Below, piece by piece: positions 15,701-23,863 of a stretch of DNA of 61,497 nt. Each line of letters opens with the position of its first letter. Position 1 is the stretch's first letter. This DNA comes from JAWWPY01 sp964412845 (GTDB lineage Bacteria > Actinomycetota > Actinomycetes > Streptosporangiales > Streptosporangiaceae), in assembly GCA_964412845.1 (NCBI GenBank), contig CAYPQM010000012.1, positions 1-61,497 of the forward strand, written 5' to 3'. The notes beneath the pieces are model-generated. The model made no database searches and was not told the DNA's origin. It worked only from the letters and a program-made list of their open reading frames with translations. Both the position numbers and the translations under genes were made by a program.

Positions 15701-18500
15701 GCGCGCGCACGCCGTGGGCGCGGGCACCCTGCTGGTCCGGACCGATACCGGGCTGTTCGGCTTCATCCACGCCTCAGTCGCGGAATGGCTGGTCGCCGCC
15801 GAGATCGGCCGCCAGCTCACCAGCGGCGTGGCCCGCCCGGCGCCGCTGTCGGCCCGGCCGCTCTCCCAGCTGACCGTGGACTTCCTCTGCGACCTCGCGG
15901 GCAGCCAGGCCTGCCGGGCCTGGGCCAGCCGGGTCCTGGCTGACCCGGCCGCCGGCGAGGTGGCCCGCGGGAACGCCCTGAAGATCAGCACCCGGCTGCG
16001 CACCCCGGTGCAGACCGATCTGCGCGGCGCCCTGCTGAAGGGGGAGGACCTGTCCTACCGCGAGCTGGCGGGCGTCGACCTCACCGGTGCTGACCTCACC
16101 GATGCCCGGCTGGTCGGCGCGAACCTGACCCAGGCCATCCTGCGCGACGCGACGCTGGCCGGCGCACGTCTCGACGAGGCGCGGCTGACCGGGGCAGATC
16201 TCCGGGGCGCGGACCTGACCAGGGCCCGGATGGCGCGCGCCGACCTTCGGGGCGTGGTCCTGGCCGGCAGCCGCTGGACCCGCGCCGCCCTGGTCGACGT
16301 GACCGCCGACACCGGGCTGGCCAGCGCGCCGGAGCTCCGCGGCGCAGCCATCACACCGGGCCAGCCGGTCGAGGTGGAACTCGCGCCCGCCGCGATCGGC
16401 GTCCCGTACGGCTTCCACCACCAGACCAGCCGGCTCCCCGAGCCAGTGGCGTACAGCCGCGACGGTGACCTGCTGGCCATCGGCAGCGAAGATGGCGGCG
16501 TGCTCATCTGCGACACCATCTCCGGCCTGCCCGTGCGCACGCTGCACGGGCACCGCGGGCGGGTCTACGCGGTCGCGTTCGGCGCGGACGACAGCGTCCT
16601 GGCCACCGGGTCAAGCGACGGCACCGTCCGGCTCTGGGATCCGGCGACCGGTAGCTGCCTGCGGGTGCTGGAGGGCCACCGGGACGGCGTGTGGCCGATG
16701 GTGCTCAACCCCGCCGGGGACCTGCTCGCCACCGGCGACGGCGACGGCGTCCTGCGGCTGTGGGAGGTCCCGGCCGGCCAGGTGCGCCGCACGGTGCCCG
16801 GCCATACCGCACCCATCTACACCGCCGCCTTCAGCCCGGACGGAGCGTTTCTCGCGGTGGGCGACCGGGCGACACTGCGCCTGTACGACGCCAGCTCCGG
16901 CACCGCGCTGGGTGAGCTGGGCGGCCACCGCGGCCCGGTCTACCGGGCCGCGTTCAGTCCCGCGGGCGACCTGCTGGCCACCGCCGACAGCTCCGGGATG
17001 GTCCGGCTGTGGGATCCGGCGACCGGTACCTGCCTGCGGGTGCTGGACGGGCACAGCCGCGCCGTCTACACGCTGGCGTTCCACCCCCAGGGCAGCAGGC
17101 TGGCCAGCGGCGACACGGATGGGCGGATCCGGCTGTGGGACCCGCGGACCGGGCACGCGGCGGGCGAGCTGACCGGGCACCGGGCCGCGGTGTACTGGGT
17201 CGTCTTCAGCCCCGGCGGTGAACTGCTCGCGAGCTGTGACAGCGACGGGAACGTCCAGCTCTGGGACGCGGCCACCGGCCAGTCCCGGCACCTGCTGACC
17301 GGGCATAAGGCGTCGGTGTGGCCGATGGTGTTCCGGCCGGACGGCGGCCAGCTGGCGACCAGCGGCAACGACGGCACCGTCCGGCTGTGGGACCCGGCCG
17401 GCGGCCAGTGCCGGCATGTGCTGCGCGGCCATGGGCGGCGGATCACCGGGGTACGGTTCAGCCCGGCCGGTGACCTACTCGCCACCAGCGGCAACGACGG
17501 CATCGTGCGGCTCTGGCAGCCGCGCACCGGGCAGCGGCTCAGAGAGCTGGCCGGCACCGCCGACCGGCTGGTCTCCGTGCTGTTCAGCCCGGCCGACGGC
17601 CGGCTCGCCACCGCGAGCAACGACGGCGGCATCTACTTCTGGAACGCCGGGTCCGGAACCTACGAACGCGAGATGAACGTCGAGACGGACCATCTGTGGG
17701 CGGAGGCGTTCAGCCCGGATGGCGACGTGATAGCCACCGCCAACGACGACGACACGGTGCGGCTGTGGTACTGCACGACCGGCCGGCATATCCAGACCTT
17801 CGCCGAGCACCAGGGCCGGGTGCGGTCCATCGCGTTCAGCCCGGACGGCCGCCGGGTGGCGACCGGCTGCGACGACCGTGCGGTCCGGCTCTGGGACGTT
17901 GAGACGGGCACCTGCCTGGCCACGCTGACCGGCCACGCGGACCGGGTCTACTCGGTGGTGTTCAGCCCCGACGCCACGGTGCTGGCCAGCGCGAGCAATG
18001 ACGGCACGGCCCGGCTCTGGGACCTTGCCTCGGGCGTGCCCATCCACACGCTGACCCGTAACCGGGGGCGGCTGTGGTCCGCCGCGTTCAGCCCGGACGG
18101 CGCCATGCTCGCCACCGCGGGCGATGACCTGGCGGTGCACCTGTGGGACGTACGCACCGGAGAGCACCTGCACACCCTAATCGGGCATACCCGGCGGGTG
18201 TGGTCGGTCGCCTTCAGCCCGGACGGCACGCTGCTGGCCAGCGCAGGCGACGACGGGACGGTCGGGCTCTGGGACACCAGCGGCGGGGAGCCGCCACGGC
18301 TGCGGCTGACCCTGCTCGGCCTGCCGGAAGGATGGGCCGCGCTGGCCGGCGACGGCCGGTACAAGCAGGAGGGCGACATCGCCGGGCAGTTCTGGCACGT
18401 GGTCGGGATGTGCCGGTTCGGCAGCGGTGAGCTGGACTCCTACCTCACCGCGGTCCGCCGGCTGCCGCTTGACGCAGAATTCTGGCCGGTTAGCCGTTGA
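12705..18500 (+). CDS. STAND protein: TIR - pseudo-phosphoesterase - NACHT - pentapeptide - WD40
   Basis: 1931-residue multidomain protein. TIR domain about 12-140, with IFVSYS at 15-20 and candidate catalytic E86 in STYGRLEW. A calcineurin-like phosphoesterase fold spans about 212-460 but is degenerate: AGPRFG (218-223) replaces the SDLHFG metal motif, GD is kept at 264-265, and GGHD (301-304) replaces GNHD. About 540-660 looks like an Mrr-type restriction-endonuclease fold without clear catalytic residues. NACHT NTPase: Walker A GDFGRGKT (713-720), Walker B VLLFDGFDEL (784-793). Pentapeptide repeats about 1106-1196. About 15 WD40 repeats span 1236-1862, then a conserved C-terminal tail. Such STAND proteins sense a ligand through the repeats, oligomerise by NTPase action and switch on the N-terminal effector; here that would be TIR NADase or signalling. 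The ATG at 12705 is preferred; the open frame back to 11487 is antisense to the transporter. Its 3' end overlaps the convergent deacetylase gene by 11 nt. Confidence 0.92.
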   Translation: MSGSAVARGMNGPIQIFVSYSPADERWATWMAWELEAAGYRTMLQAWDFVPGTNFIDFMDRGLSEAAAVVAVLSRHYVGSTYGRLEWQAALRADPGNPAGRLVTVRVDDCPLEGLLATITYIDLVGVTDPHQARELLISRIEHALAGRAKQQEVAYPQSAKTIVGQVLHPAERPAPAPSPTVPTVPRTRRSPATAPTYPPALPDPAGPRSAITLLQVAGPRFGRGLAASGEHLSAAELQARIWADVTRRTAAGMPRPDLMVVTGDLTESGSLRECDEALTFLTGLRALLGLEPQRIVIVPGGHDITKAACRAYFATCEADDLDPQPPYWPKWRHFASLFQEFYRGLDGPVFESAQPWTLFALPELHVAVAALNSTMAASHRPEDDYGWIGEAQAAWFAEQLGAFERAGWLRIGVIRHDPAPGSTPAGRDAALLRDAGTLDQLLGPRLSLLVHGPGPGGDQTDELGSGLLVVPSNAPGQHQFLRITPDGLDRWSARHGTGDDPARLPRRWPATGGTFSADHADQGAVADEAAASPEPERPASPASLLLDRIAEVCETRHEHAKIRRIEGGLPHLLITHQEDGFIRQWRIAAHVGEPGRDELAAFLQLVHTGQPEPGSELVYEGPQPPRVLREEAQRRGVRLRSFIEFQGLLDLRSYVANQTARLTADPLYPPGLYVPQRFRELDRPTPGVRDDLADELLQQIAAEHGRFVLVLGDFGRGKTFALREAARRIPVELPHLVPLLIELRALDKAHSVDALVAAHLANHGEDLIDLKAFRYMLRQGRIVLLFDGFDELVTRVTYERAADHLDTLLQAAEGKAKIVVASRTQHFKSHQQILTALGERVGALPSRRVFAIEDFTPAQIRAYLVGRYDGDEEAADGRLRLLAGIQDLLGLSRNPRMLSFISDLDESRLRAVAGTQQTISAAALYEEILRTWLSHEEERTQGVPGAPAGLKLDDLWAAVSTLAMRLWETGEPFLRLTALTDVADTLSGLAGGQLSPRQRAHAVGAGTLLVRTDTGLFGFIHASVAEWLVAAEIGRQLTSGVARPAPLSARPLSQLTVDFLCDLAGSQACRAWASRVLADPAAGEVARGNALKISTRLRTPVQTDLRGALLKGEDLSYRELAGVDLTGADLTDARLVGANLTQAILRDATLAGARLDEARLTGADLRGADLTRARMARADLRGVVLAGSRWTRAALVDVTADTGLASAPELRGAAITPGQPVEVELAPAAIGVPYGFHHQTSRLPEPVAYSRDGDLLAIGSEDGGVLICDTISGLPVRTLHGHRGRVYAVAFGADDSVLATGSSDGTVRLWDPATGSCLRVLEGHRDGVWPMVLNPAGDLLATGDGDGVLRLWEVPAGQVRRTVPGHTAPIYTAAFSPDGAFLAVGDRATLRLYDASSGTALGELGGHRGPVYRAAFSPAGDLLATADSSGMVRLWDPATGTCLRVLDGHSRAVYTLAFHPQGSRLASGDTDGRIRLWDPRTGHAAGELTGHRAAVYWVVFSPGGELLASCDSDGNVQLWDAATGQSRHLLTGHKASVWPMVFRPDGGQLATSGNDGTVRLWDPAGGQCRHVLRGHGRRITGVRFSPAGDLLATSGNDGIVRLWQPRTGQRLRELAGTADRLVSVLFSPADGRLATASNDGGIYFWNAGSGTYEREMNVETDHLWAEAFSPDGDVIATANDDDTVRLWYCTTGRHIQTFAEHQGRVRSIAFSPDGRRVATGCDDRAVRLWDVETGTCLATLTGHADRVYSVVFSPDATVLASASNDGTARLWDLASGVPIHTLTRNRGRLWSAAFSPDGAMLATAGDDLAVHLWDVRTGEHLHTLIGHTRRVWSVAFSPDGTLLASAGDDGTVGLWDTSGGEPPRLRLTLLGLPEGWAALAGDGRYKQEGDIAGQFWHVVGMCRFGSGELDSYLTAVRRLPLDAEFWPVSR

Positions 18501-19530
18501 AGGCACCCCCGCGGGCGTTGCGAGTCAGTTCATGGATGAAGTACGCCAGGGTCTGGTCACCGTGGACCTCATACCGGTAGTGCTCTCCGCTGGCACCTGA
18601 CACGAAAGCGTCCACGAAGATGACCGGGAACTGGCGGTGCGCGAATTTCCGCAGCCAGATCTTCGGGTCGGCCCCGGACTGAGGCTGATTCGGAGTCTGC
18701 GCCAGGTCATTCCAGGGCACGGTCCATATCCGGGTGTCAGCCGATGGGATCTCTTGCTTCAGCAGGGCCCGGCCGTTGATGACGTCCGCCGAGACGCGGG
18801 CCTGGTAGGCCGCAGCACTTTCACCCGCGAGCTGGCAGGGGTAGAAGTACGGGCACGCCCGGTTGGAGATGAGGTGTCCCTTTGCCCCGGCATGGAACGC
18901 GATTCCCCAGATGGCCGGGTCGAGGGCACGTAGCTGTGCCCACGAGGCATCCCAGCCGGCGTAGGGCCGCACGCCGGCCTGCGAGCCGGCGGCGAAGCCG
19001 GTGACGACCATCGCCACCATGTTGTACCCGAAGTGCCGCAGGACCGCTGTGCCAGGGGCGTAGAACTTGTCAATGCCGTCATCGACCGTGAGCAGGATGG
19101 GCTTGGCCGGCAGGGCTACCGGCTGGTGCGTAGCCCAGCGGACGTATTGACTGTCAGTGATCGAGCTATAGCCCTGTGAGTGCAAGTACGACATCTGGTC
19201 GTAGAACTGGTGCTCGCTCAGGACCTCAGCCCCCGCCCCGCTACGGCCGCACATCAGCGCCGTGGCCGCGCATCCGTTGTCCAGTTGGTGGTAAGCGAGC
19301 ACCGGGATCTCACGCGGGTGCACGACAGACATGGCTGCCTTGGACGATGCTGGGTAATCCCACGCCGGAACGTCGAATGCTGGGACTGTGGCGCTGCGGC
19401 CGGCGATGGTACCGGCATGGTGTACACCGTTCCTGTGCATAAACGACTTGGCTGTCACGCCGATTGCTACCAGCGCGAGGCCCCCCAGGGCGATACCGGC
19501 GACGGCTTCGATCTTCTTGATCAAGCCCAT
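18490..19530 (-). CDS. Membrane-anchored polysaccharide deacetylase (PgaB-like)
   Basis: 346-residue protein with an N-terminal signal anchor (about 11-27) and an extracytoplasmic NodB-type carbohydrate esterase domain. The start of the domain, IPVLAYHQL (75-83), is typical of CE4/PgaB enzymes. The metal motif TVDDG is at 148-152, and the His pair falls in FHAGAKGH (212-219), an atypical spacing compared with HSxxH. It probably removes N-acetyl groups from poly-N-acetylglucosamine made by the GT2 gene just upstream. The ATG at 19530 has GAGGAGGG 7 nt upstream and overlaps the GT2 gene by 10 nt, so the two are co-translated. Confidence 0.85.
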   Translation of the reverse strand: MGLIKKIEAVAGIALGGLALVAIGVTAKSFMHRNGVHHAGTIAGRSATVPAFDVPAWDYPASSKAAMSVVHPREIPVLAYHQLDNGCAATALMCGRSGAGAEVLSEHQFYDQMSYLHSQGYSSITDSQYVRWATHQPVALPAKPILLTVDDGIDKFYAPGTAVLRHFGYNMVAMVVTGFAAGSQAGVRPYAGWDASWAQLRALDPAIWGIAFHAGAKGHLISNRACPYFYPCQLAGESAAAYQARVSADVINGRALLKQEIPSADTRIWTVPWNDLAQTPNQPQSGADPKIWLRKFAHRQFPVIFVDAFVSGASGEHYRYEVHGDQTLAYFIHELTRNARGGAFNG

Positions 19531-20576
19531 CGTGCTGCCCTCCTCGTGATCACGCTCCACACGGCAGTCAGGTAGACGCCGTAGCGGAAGAAGTCGTACA
19601 CGGTCTCTGGCACCATTAGTGCTGCTACCAGCATTCCCTTCCAGCCGGTACGTTGCACGGTAAGTATTCTGTAGGCGACGAACAAGGGCAATGTCTCAAG
19701 CCAGACAGTAGCTGGGGCCCAGTGTCCGGACACAAGCACAACCAGTGTTATCTGGGCGATGATGATCGCAACGGTCAGCATTCCCAGCATTCCCAGCAAT
19801 TGCGCTGCGTAGTACCACAAGGTGATCTTATTCAGCCCATAAGTACGCAGATCCGTGAACGCGCCGCGCTGCCAGCGAATGCGCTGGGTCCATAGAGCCG
19901 GAACCGTTGTCATCACATCTGTTACAGCGTCACACTCGGCCGGGGATACTGTCCGGAACCCGAGCGTCTTCAGCGCCAGCGTCAGCTCGTAGTCCTCGGT
20001 AATGGACCTGACGCTGAACACATCCGCCGACCTGGGACCCGGCAGCCTGCCGCTGACCCGTGCCGCGACGATCTCCCGGAGGATGCTGACCCGGAAGAGC
20101 GCGGAGGTGCCCACGACAATCCTGGTGCGGCCCCGCCTGCGGTCTATGCTGCGGCCGTCGCGGCTGAACTCGTTTTCTTGCACGATCCGCAGAAAGCTCC
20201 GGCCCGTTGGCGGGCTGGCGTAGCGCCCGCTGACGACGGACAGGGGATCTCTGTCCGCCCATTGCTGGGCCACCTCCAGCCAACGGGGAACGGGCAGCGT
20301 GTCGGCGTCCTGGATGAACACGAAGTCATCGTCGGCCAGAGTGGGCAGGATGCGGCTGAGTGCCTTGTTGAGTGCCCCCGCCTTGCGGTGCGGGTCCTGG
20401 GGTGTTTCGAAGACCTCCGCCCCCGCCGCTGCCGCTATCGCGGCTGTGGCATCAGAGCATCCATTGGCTGCGACAACAATCCGGGAAGGCGGGCATGTCT
20501 GCTTGGCGAGGTTGACGACTGTTCTTTCGATCCACTCGGCTTCGTCATGCGCAGGAATCAGCGCTACCGTGCTCAC
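19521..20576 (-). CDS. Family 2 glycosyltransferase, PgaC/IcaA-like
   Basis: 351-residue processive GT2. Visible motifs are the N-terminal nucleotide-binding part (VALIPAHDE), a DAD triad in FIQDADTLPVP, the ED of SITEDYEL for the catalytic base, and QRIRWQRGA (QxxRW) that holds the growing chain. Three to four hydrophobic helices at the C-terminus anchor it in the membrane. This set matches synthases of poly-beta-1,6-GlcNAc or related exopolysaccharide, and the linked deacetylase agrees. The GTG at 20576 is chosen because AAGGTGG lies about 6 nt upstream; an earlier GTG at 20585 would overlap that site. Confidence 0.88.
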   Translation of the reverse strand: MSTVALIPAHDEAEWIERTVVNLAKQTCPPSRIVVAANGCSDATAAIAAAAGAEVFETPQDPHRKAGALNKALSRILPTLADDDFVFIQDADTLPVPRWLEVAQQWADRDPLSVVSGRYASPPTGRSFLRIVQENEFSRDGRSIDRRRGRTRIVVGTSALFRVSILREIVAARVSGRLPGPRSADVFSVRSITEDYELTLALKTLGFRTVSPAECDAVTDVMTTVPALWTQRIRWQRGAFTDLRTYGLNKITLWYYAAQLLGMLGMLTVAIIIAQITLVVLVSGHWAPATVWLETLPLFVAYRILTVQRTGWKGMLVAALMVPETVYDFFRYGVYLTAVWSVITRRAARWA

Positions 20577-20607
20577 AATACCCACCTTCCCTTATGTTGC
20601 CGGTTAA

Positions 20608-20766
20608 TCAGTGGCCGTGCCGGTGCAGCCTGGGCAGCAGTCCCATAATTGCCGTCCCCGCGAAAACCAGGGTCAGGGCGATCAGGATCACTCCCAGAAC
20701 GCTGACTGGGCCAGCCACGGCGGCGCTCATGCCCGTCACGGGCAGCGCAGCGATCTTTCCGTACAT
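20608..20766 (-). CDS. 52-residue LPVTG microprotein (stand-alone sorting signal)
   Basis: Tiny protein that is almost only a cell-wall sorting signal: LPVTG at residues 8-12, a hydrophobic segment of about 30 residues, then the basic tail RLHRHGH. In surface proteins this tripartite signal sits at the C-terminus behind a large exported domain; here there is nothing before it. The start is firm: GAGGAGG lies 6 nt before ATG 20766. It heads the putative polysaccharide operon, 31 nt upstream of the GT2 start, so it may be a membrane subunit or a sortase-linked anchor for the polymer. No sortase gene is visible in the window. Confidence 0.72.
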   Translation of the reverse strand: MYGKIAALPVTGMSAAVAGPVSVLGVILIALTLVFAGTAIMGLLPRLHRHGH

Positions 20767-21000
20767 TGTTTGCCTCCTCTCGTCGTCTTGGCTTCCTGCC
20801 GCGTGCCGGGCGTCGCGGCGGTCACCCAAATGACGAGTTCTCATGTGATTACCGACCGACCGGCACCGCACCTGCGGTTTAAACATTTGCGTATCTGCTC
20901 TATCCACAGGCTAAGAGAAAGCGTGATCAATGCCCTGATGGGTTGTGGGTAGGCGGCCTCGTCCAAAGTGATGAGATCAGCAGGGAAGGCGCGCTTTGAT

Positions 21001-21032
21001 AGCTCTTAGTAATCAGATAATTACTGAGAGCT
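21001..21032. repeat. AT-rich 13-bp inverted repeat
   Basis: Left arm AGCTCTTAGTAAT (21001-21013), loop CAGATA, right arm ATTACTGAGAGCT (21020-21032), with one mismatch that is a G-U pair in RNA. Its low GC content stands out in this genome. The position between two divergent operons, with no T-run, favours an operator over a terminator. Confidence 0.6.
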
Positions 21033-21089
21033 TCATAAAGGGGGAGCGCGGCCGCCCGGGATGACCTGTGGCGGCGTAGCACGCCTGGC

Positions 21090-21121
21090 TTGACCTTGAC
21101 CCTGCGTCAGGGTTGCAGCAT
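21090..21121 (+). promoter_or_regulatory. MerR-type promoter/operator of the efflux operon
   Basis: TTGACC (21090-21095) and CAGCAT (21116-21121) are separated by 20 bp, longer than the usual 17. A perfect palindrome ACCCTG-CGT-CAGGGT (21099-21113) lies in the spacer. Six nt after the -10 is the ATG at 21128, so the transcript is likely leaderless. The long spacer with central dyad is the hallmark of MerR-regulated promoters, and a MerR gene lies downstream at 22967. Confidence 0.62.
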
Positions 21122-21127
21122 GGGCTC

Positions 21128-22129
21128 ATGACGAATCCAAGAGCGTCACAACCGGGCGCGGATGCGCGGGCGAGCATGATCACCAGTGCGGCCCGGCCGG
21201 CGGTCATGGCCCGCGGGCTGCGCAAGTCGTTCGGTGACCACGTCGTGCTGGACGGCATCGACCTGGACGTCGCCGAGGGCAGCGTGTACGCCCTGCTCGG
21301 CCCCAATGGCTCCGGCAAGACCACGATGGTCAAGATCCTTTCCACCCTGCTCACCGCGGACGCCGGCACGGTGCGGGTGGCCGGCCATGACCCCGGCACC
21401 GAACCTGGCCCGGTGCGCGCCGCGATCGGTGTCACCGGCCAGTTCTCCGCGGTGGACAACCTGCTCACCGGCGAGGAGAACCTGGTCCTGATGGCGGACC
21501 TGCATCACCTGGGCCGAGCCGGGGGCCGGCGGCGCGCGGCTGAGCTGCTGGGCCGGTTCGATCTGGCCGAGGCGAGCGGGAAGATGGTCGCGACCTACTC
21601 GGGCGGCATGCAGCGCCGGCTCGACCTCGCGATGACGCTGGTCGGCGAGCCGCGCATCATCTTCCTCGACGAGCCGACCACCGGCCTCGATCCGCGCAGC
21701 CGCCGCACCATGTGGCAGATCATCCGCGAACTTGTCGCCAGCGGGGTCACCATCTTCCTGACCACGCAGTACCTGGAGGAAGCCGACCAGCTCGCCGACC
21801 GGATCGCGGTCCTCGACCACGGCACGCTGGTCGCCGAGGGGACCGCGGACGAGCTGAAGCGCCTGATCCCCGGCGGGCATATCCGGCTGCGGTTCAGCGA
21901 CGCGAGCGAACTGGGCTCGGCCGCCCGGGCCCTGGGCGCAGCGACGCAGGATGCGGACACACTCACGCTGCAGATCCCCTACGACGGCCGCGTCCGGTCG
22001 CTGACCACGCTGCTCAACCGGCTCGACGGGCTGCCCATCGGGGAGCTGTCGGTGCACACCCCCGATCTCGACGACGTCTTCCTCGCCCTCACCGGCCACC
22101 TCCAGTCAGGACAGGACACGCCACAATGA
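21128..22129 (+). CDS. Daunorubicin-resistance-type ABC transporter, ATP-binding subunit (DrrA-like)
   Basis: 333-residue ABC ATPase. Walker A GPNGSGKT (58-65), a Q-loop at VTGQFSAVD, signature YSGGMQRRL, Walker B IIFLDEPTTGLD and a switch His region at TIFLTTQYLEE are all present. The C-terminal extension with HTPDLDDVFLALTG is typical of DrrA, which powers export of hydrophobic drugs or lipids with a DrrB permease. The start at 21128 fits a leaderless promoter. The stop overlaps the permease ATG (ATGA), so the two subunits are coupled. Confidence 0.92.
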   Translation: MTNPRASQPGADARASMITSAARPAVMARGLRKSFGDHVVLDGIDLDVAEGSVYALLGPNGSGKTTMVKILSTLLTADAGTVRVAGHDPGTEPGPVRAAIGVTGQFSAVDNLLTGEENLVLMADLHHLGRAGGRRRAAELLGRFDLAEASGKMVATYSGGMQRRLDLAMTLVGEPRIIFLDEPTTGLDPRSRRTMWQIIRELVASGVTIFLTTQYLEEADQLADRIAVLDHGTLVAEGTADELKRLIPGGHIRLRFSDASELGSAARALGAATQDADTLTLQIPYDGRVRSLTTLLNRLDGLPIGELSVHTPDLDDVFLALTGHLQSGQDTPQ

Positions 22130-22905
22130 GCACTCTCTCGTATGCCGTCCGCGACTCGGCGACGATGCTGCGCCGCGATGTGCGCCACTCGCTGCGTTTC
22201 CCCCTGATGACTATCAGTGGCATGTTGCTGCCGATCGCCTTGCTGCTGCTGTTCGCGGGCGTCTTCGGTCACGCGCTCGGCGCCTCGTCGGCCGCGGGCG
22301 CCAGCTACATCGACTATCTCGCTCCGGGCATCCTCGTGATGACCGCCGGCTTCGCCGCCGAAGCGACCGCGGTGAACATCTGCACTGACATGAGCGGGGG
22401 CATCATTCCCCGGCTCCGCACGATGGCGATCTCCCGGGCATCGGTGCTGACCGGCCAGGTCCTCGGCAGCATGATCCGGACGATGATCAGTGCGGTGCTC
22501 GTCACCGCGGTCGCGGTGCTGCTGGGTTTCCGGCCCTCGGCCGGCCCGGTCGAGTGGATCGCGGCGGCCGGGGTCTTCGCGATGCTCACCCTGGCGCTCA
22601 CCTGGCTCACCGTGGCGTTCGGGCTGCTGGCCAAGACTCCCGCCGGAGCGAACAGCCTCTCGCTCATCCCCGCGTTCCTCCCGTTCCTCAGCAGTGCCTT
22701 CATCTCCACCCGCTCCATGTCCGGCGGGGTGCGCTGGTTCGCCACGAACGAGCCGTTCACCCCCATCATCGACACATTGCGAGGCTTGCTGACCGGCACC
22801 GGAATCGGCGACAGCGCCGTCCTCGCGACCGCCTGGTGCGTCGGCCTGACGCTGGCCGGCTACTTCTGGGCGCGAGCACTGTACAACCGCGATCCGGCCG
22901 GTTAG
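22126..22905 (+). CDS. ABC-2 type permease (DrrB-like)
   Basis: 259-residue membrane protein with about six hydrophobic helices of the ABC-2 permease family, partner of the preceding ATPase. Typical features are the LAPGILVMTAGFAAEATAV segment after helix 2, and the SLIPAFLPFLSSAFI and NEPFTPIIDTLR segments near the end. It starts at ATG 22126 inside the ATPase stop codon. Together they should form a homodimeric-half exporter for a hydrophobic compound, probably controlled by the MerR protein that follows. Confidence 0.9.
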   Translation: MSTLSYAVRDSATMLRRDVRHSLRFPLMTISGMLLPIALLLLFAGVFGHALGASSAAGASYIDYLAPGILVMTAGFAAEATAVNICTDMSGGIIPRLRTMAISRASVLTGQVLGSMIRTMISAVLVTAVAVLLGFRPSAGPVEWIAAAGVFAMLTLALTWLTVAFGLLAKTPAGANSLSLIPAFLPFLSSAFISTRSMSGGVRWFATNEPFTPIIDTLRGLLTGTGIGDSAVLATAWCVGLTLAGYFWARALYNRDPAG

Positions 22906-22966
22906 GCCCGGCGGCAGCGACGTACGTTGGGGATGCCGGCCGGGGTCCATTGACTGGAGGTGCTCG

Positions 22967-23749
22967 ATGACGTCCTCGACGCTCACCATCGGCCAGCTCG
23001 CCGCCCATGTCGGGGTGACGGTGCGCGCCATCCGGCACTACCACCAGCGCGGCCTGCTCGCGGAACCGGCCCGGGACGCCTCGGGCTACCGGCGATACGA
23101 CGCGCAAGCCGTCGTCGACCTGATCCGGATCAAGACCCTGTCCGACGCCGGCGTGCCGCTGGCCCACACCGAGGAGCTGCTGAACGCCCAGCCGGAGGAA
23201 TTCGCCGGGGCCATCGCTCAGATCGACCAGGCATTGCGGGAGAAGATCCGCGACCTGACCCAGTCCCGCCGCCGGCTGGCCGAGCTCGCCGGGGGCGAGC
23301 GGCTGTTCCTGCCCGCCGAGATCGTCGACCTGCTCGCCGAGCTCCGCGGGATCGGCGTCAGCGAACGGACGGTGCGGATCGAGCGCGATGGCTGGATCCT
23401 GATGGTGGCGCTCTCACCGGAGCTGGTACCGCCCTGGGTGAGCGAGAAGCGCGCGGCCCTCGCCGACCCTGGGTTCCAGCGCCTGTACCTCGCCTGTGAT
23501 GCAGCGTTCGGCTGGGATCCGGCCGATCCGCGGCTCGCGAGCCTGGCCGATGCCGTGGTGACGTGGTCCCTTCAGCACCGCCCGGACCCGGAGCAGGCCG
23601 CCGCGGCGGGGACGATGGCGACGGCGACGATGGGGGATGTGGCGGCGGCCAGCCTGATGTCCTCGCATCTCGCCAGCCTGTCGCCCGCGTGGCGGCGGCT
23701 GAACGAACTCTCCGAGGAGAAACTGGAAGACGGCCGGATACTCACCTGA
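22967..23749 (+). CDS. MerR-family transcriptional regulator of the efflux operon
   Basis: 260-residue regulator. The N-terminal winged HTH (TIGQLAAHVGVTVRAIRHYH then GYRRYDAQAV) and the dimerisation helix up to about residue 105 are classic MerR. The C-terminal part of about 150 residues is a ligand domain I do not recognise; it lacks the cysteine pattern of metal sensors. GGAGG sits 6 nt before ATG 22967. It follows the DrrAB-like genes by 61 nt and likely binds the dyad at 21099-21113. Confidence 0.88.
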   Translation: MTSSTLTIGQLAAHVGVTVRAIRHYHQRGLLAEPARDASGYRRYDAQAVVDLIRIKTLSDAGVPLAHTEELLNAQPEEFAGAIAQIDQALREKIRDLTQSRRRLAELAGGERLFLPAEIVDLLAELRGIGVSERTVRIERDGWILMVALSPELVPPWVSEKRAALADPGFQRLYLACDAAFGWDPADPRLASLADAVVTWSLQHRPDPEQAAAAGTMATATMGDVAAASLMSSHLASLSPAWRRLNELSEEKLEDGRILT

Positions 23750-23863
23750 GCCCTCGTGACCCCCCACCGACCGCCGGGTGGCGGCCAGGTAGGCCAGCCT
23801 GGCGGAGGCAATGATTCCCGAACAGCTGACGGTGCATCTCTTGATCTTGATCATGACCAGCGC

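Larger units (their letters stand above)
20767..21127. other. Divergent intergenic region, 361 bp
   Basis: No gene is seen. It is more AT-rich than its surroundings and separates the LPVTG-GT2-deacetylase operon (minus) from the efflux ABC operon (plus). It holds a 13-bp inverted repeat near 21001-21032 and, at the right, a MerR-type promoter (21090-21121), both listed separately. The promoter of the polysaccharide operon should lie between about 20780 and 20950, but no convincing -35/-10 pair stands out. Confidence 0.6.
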
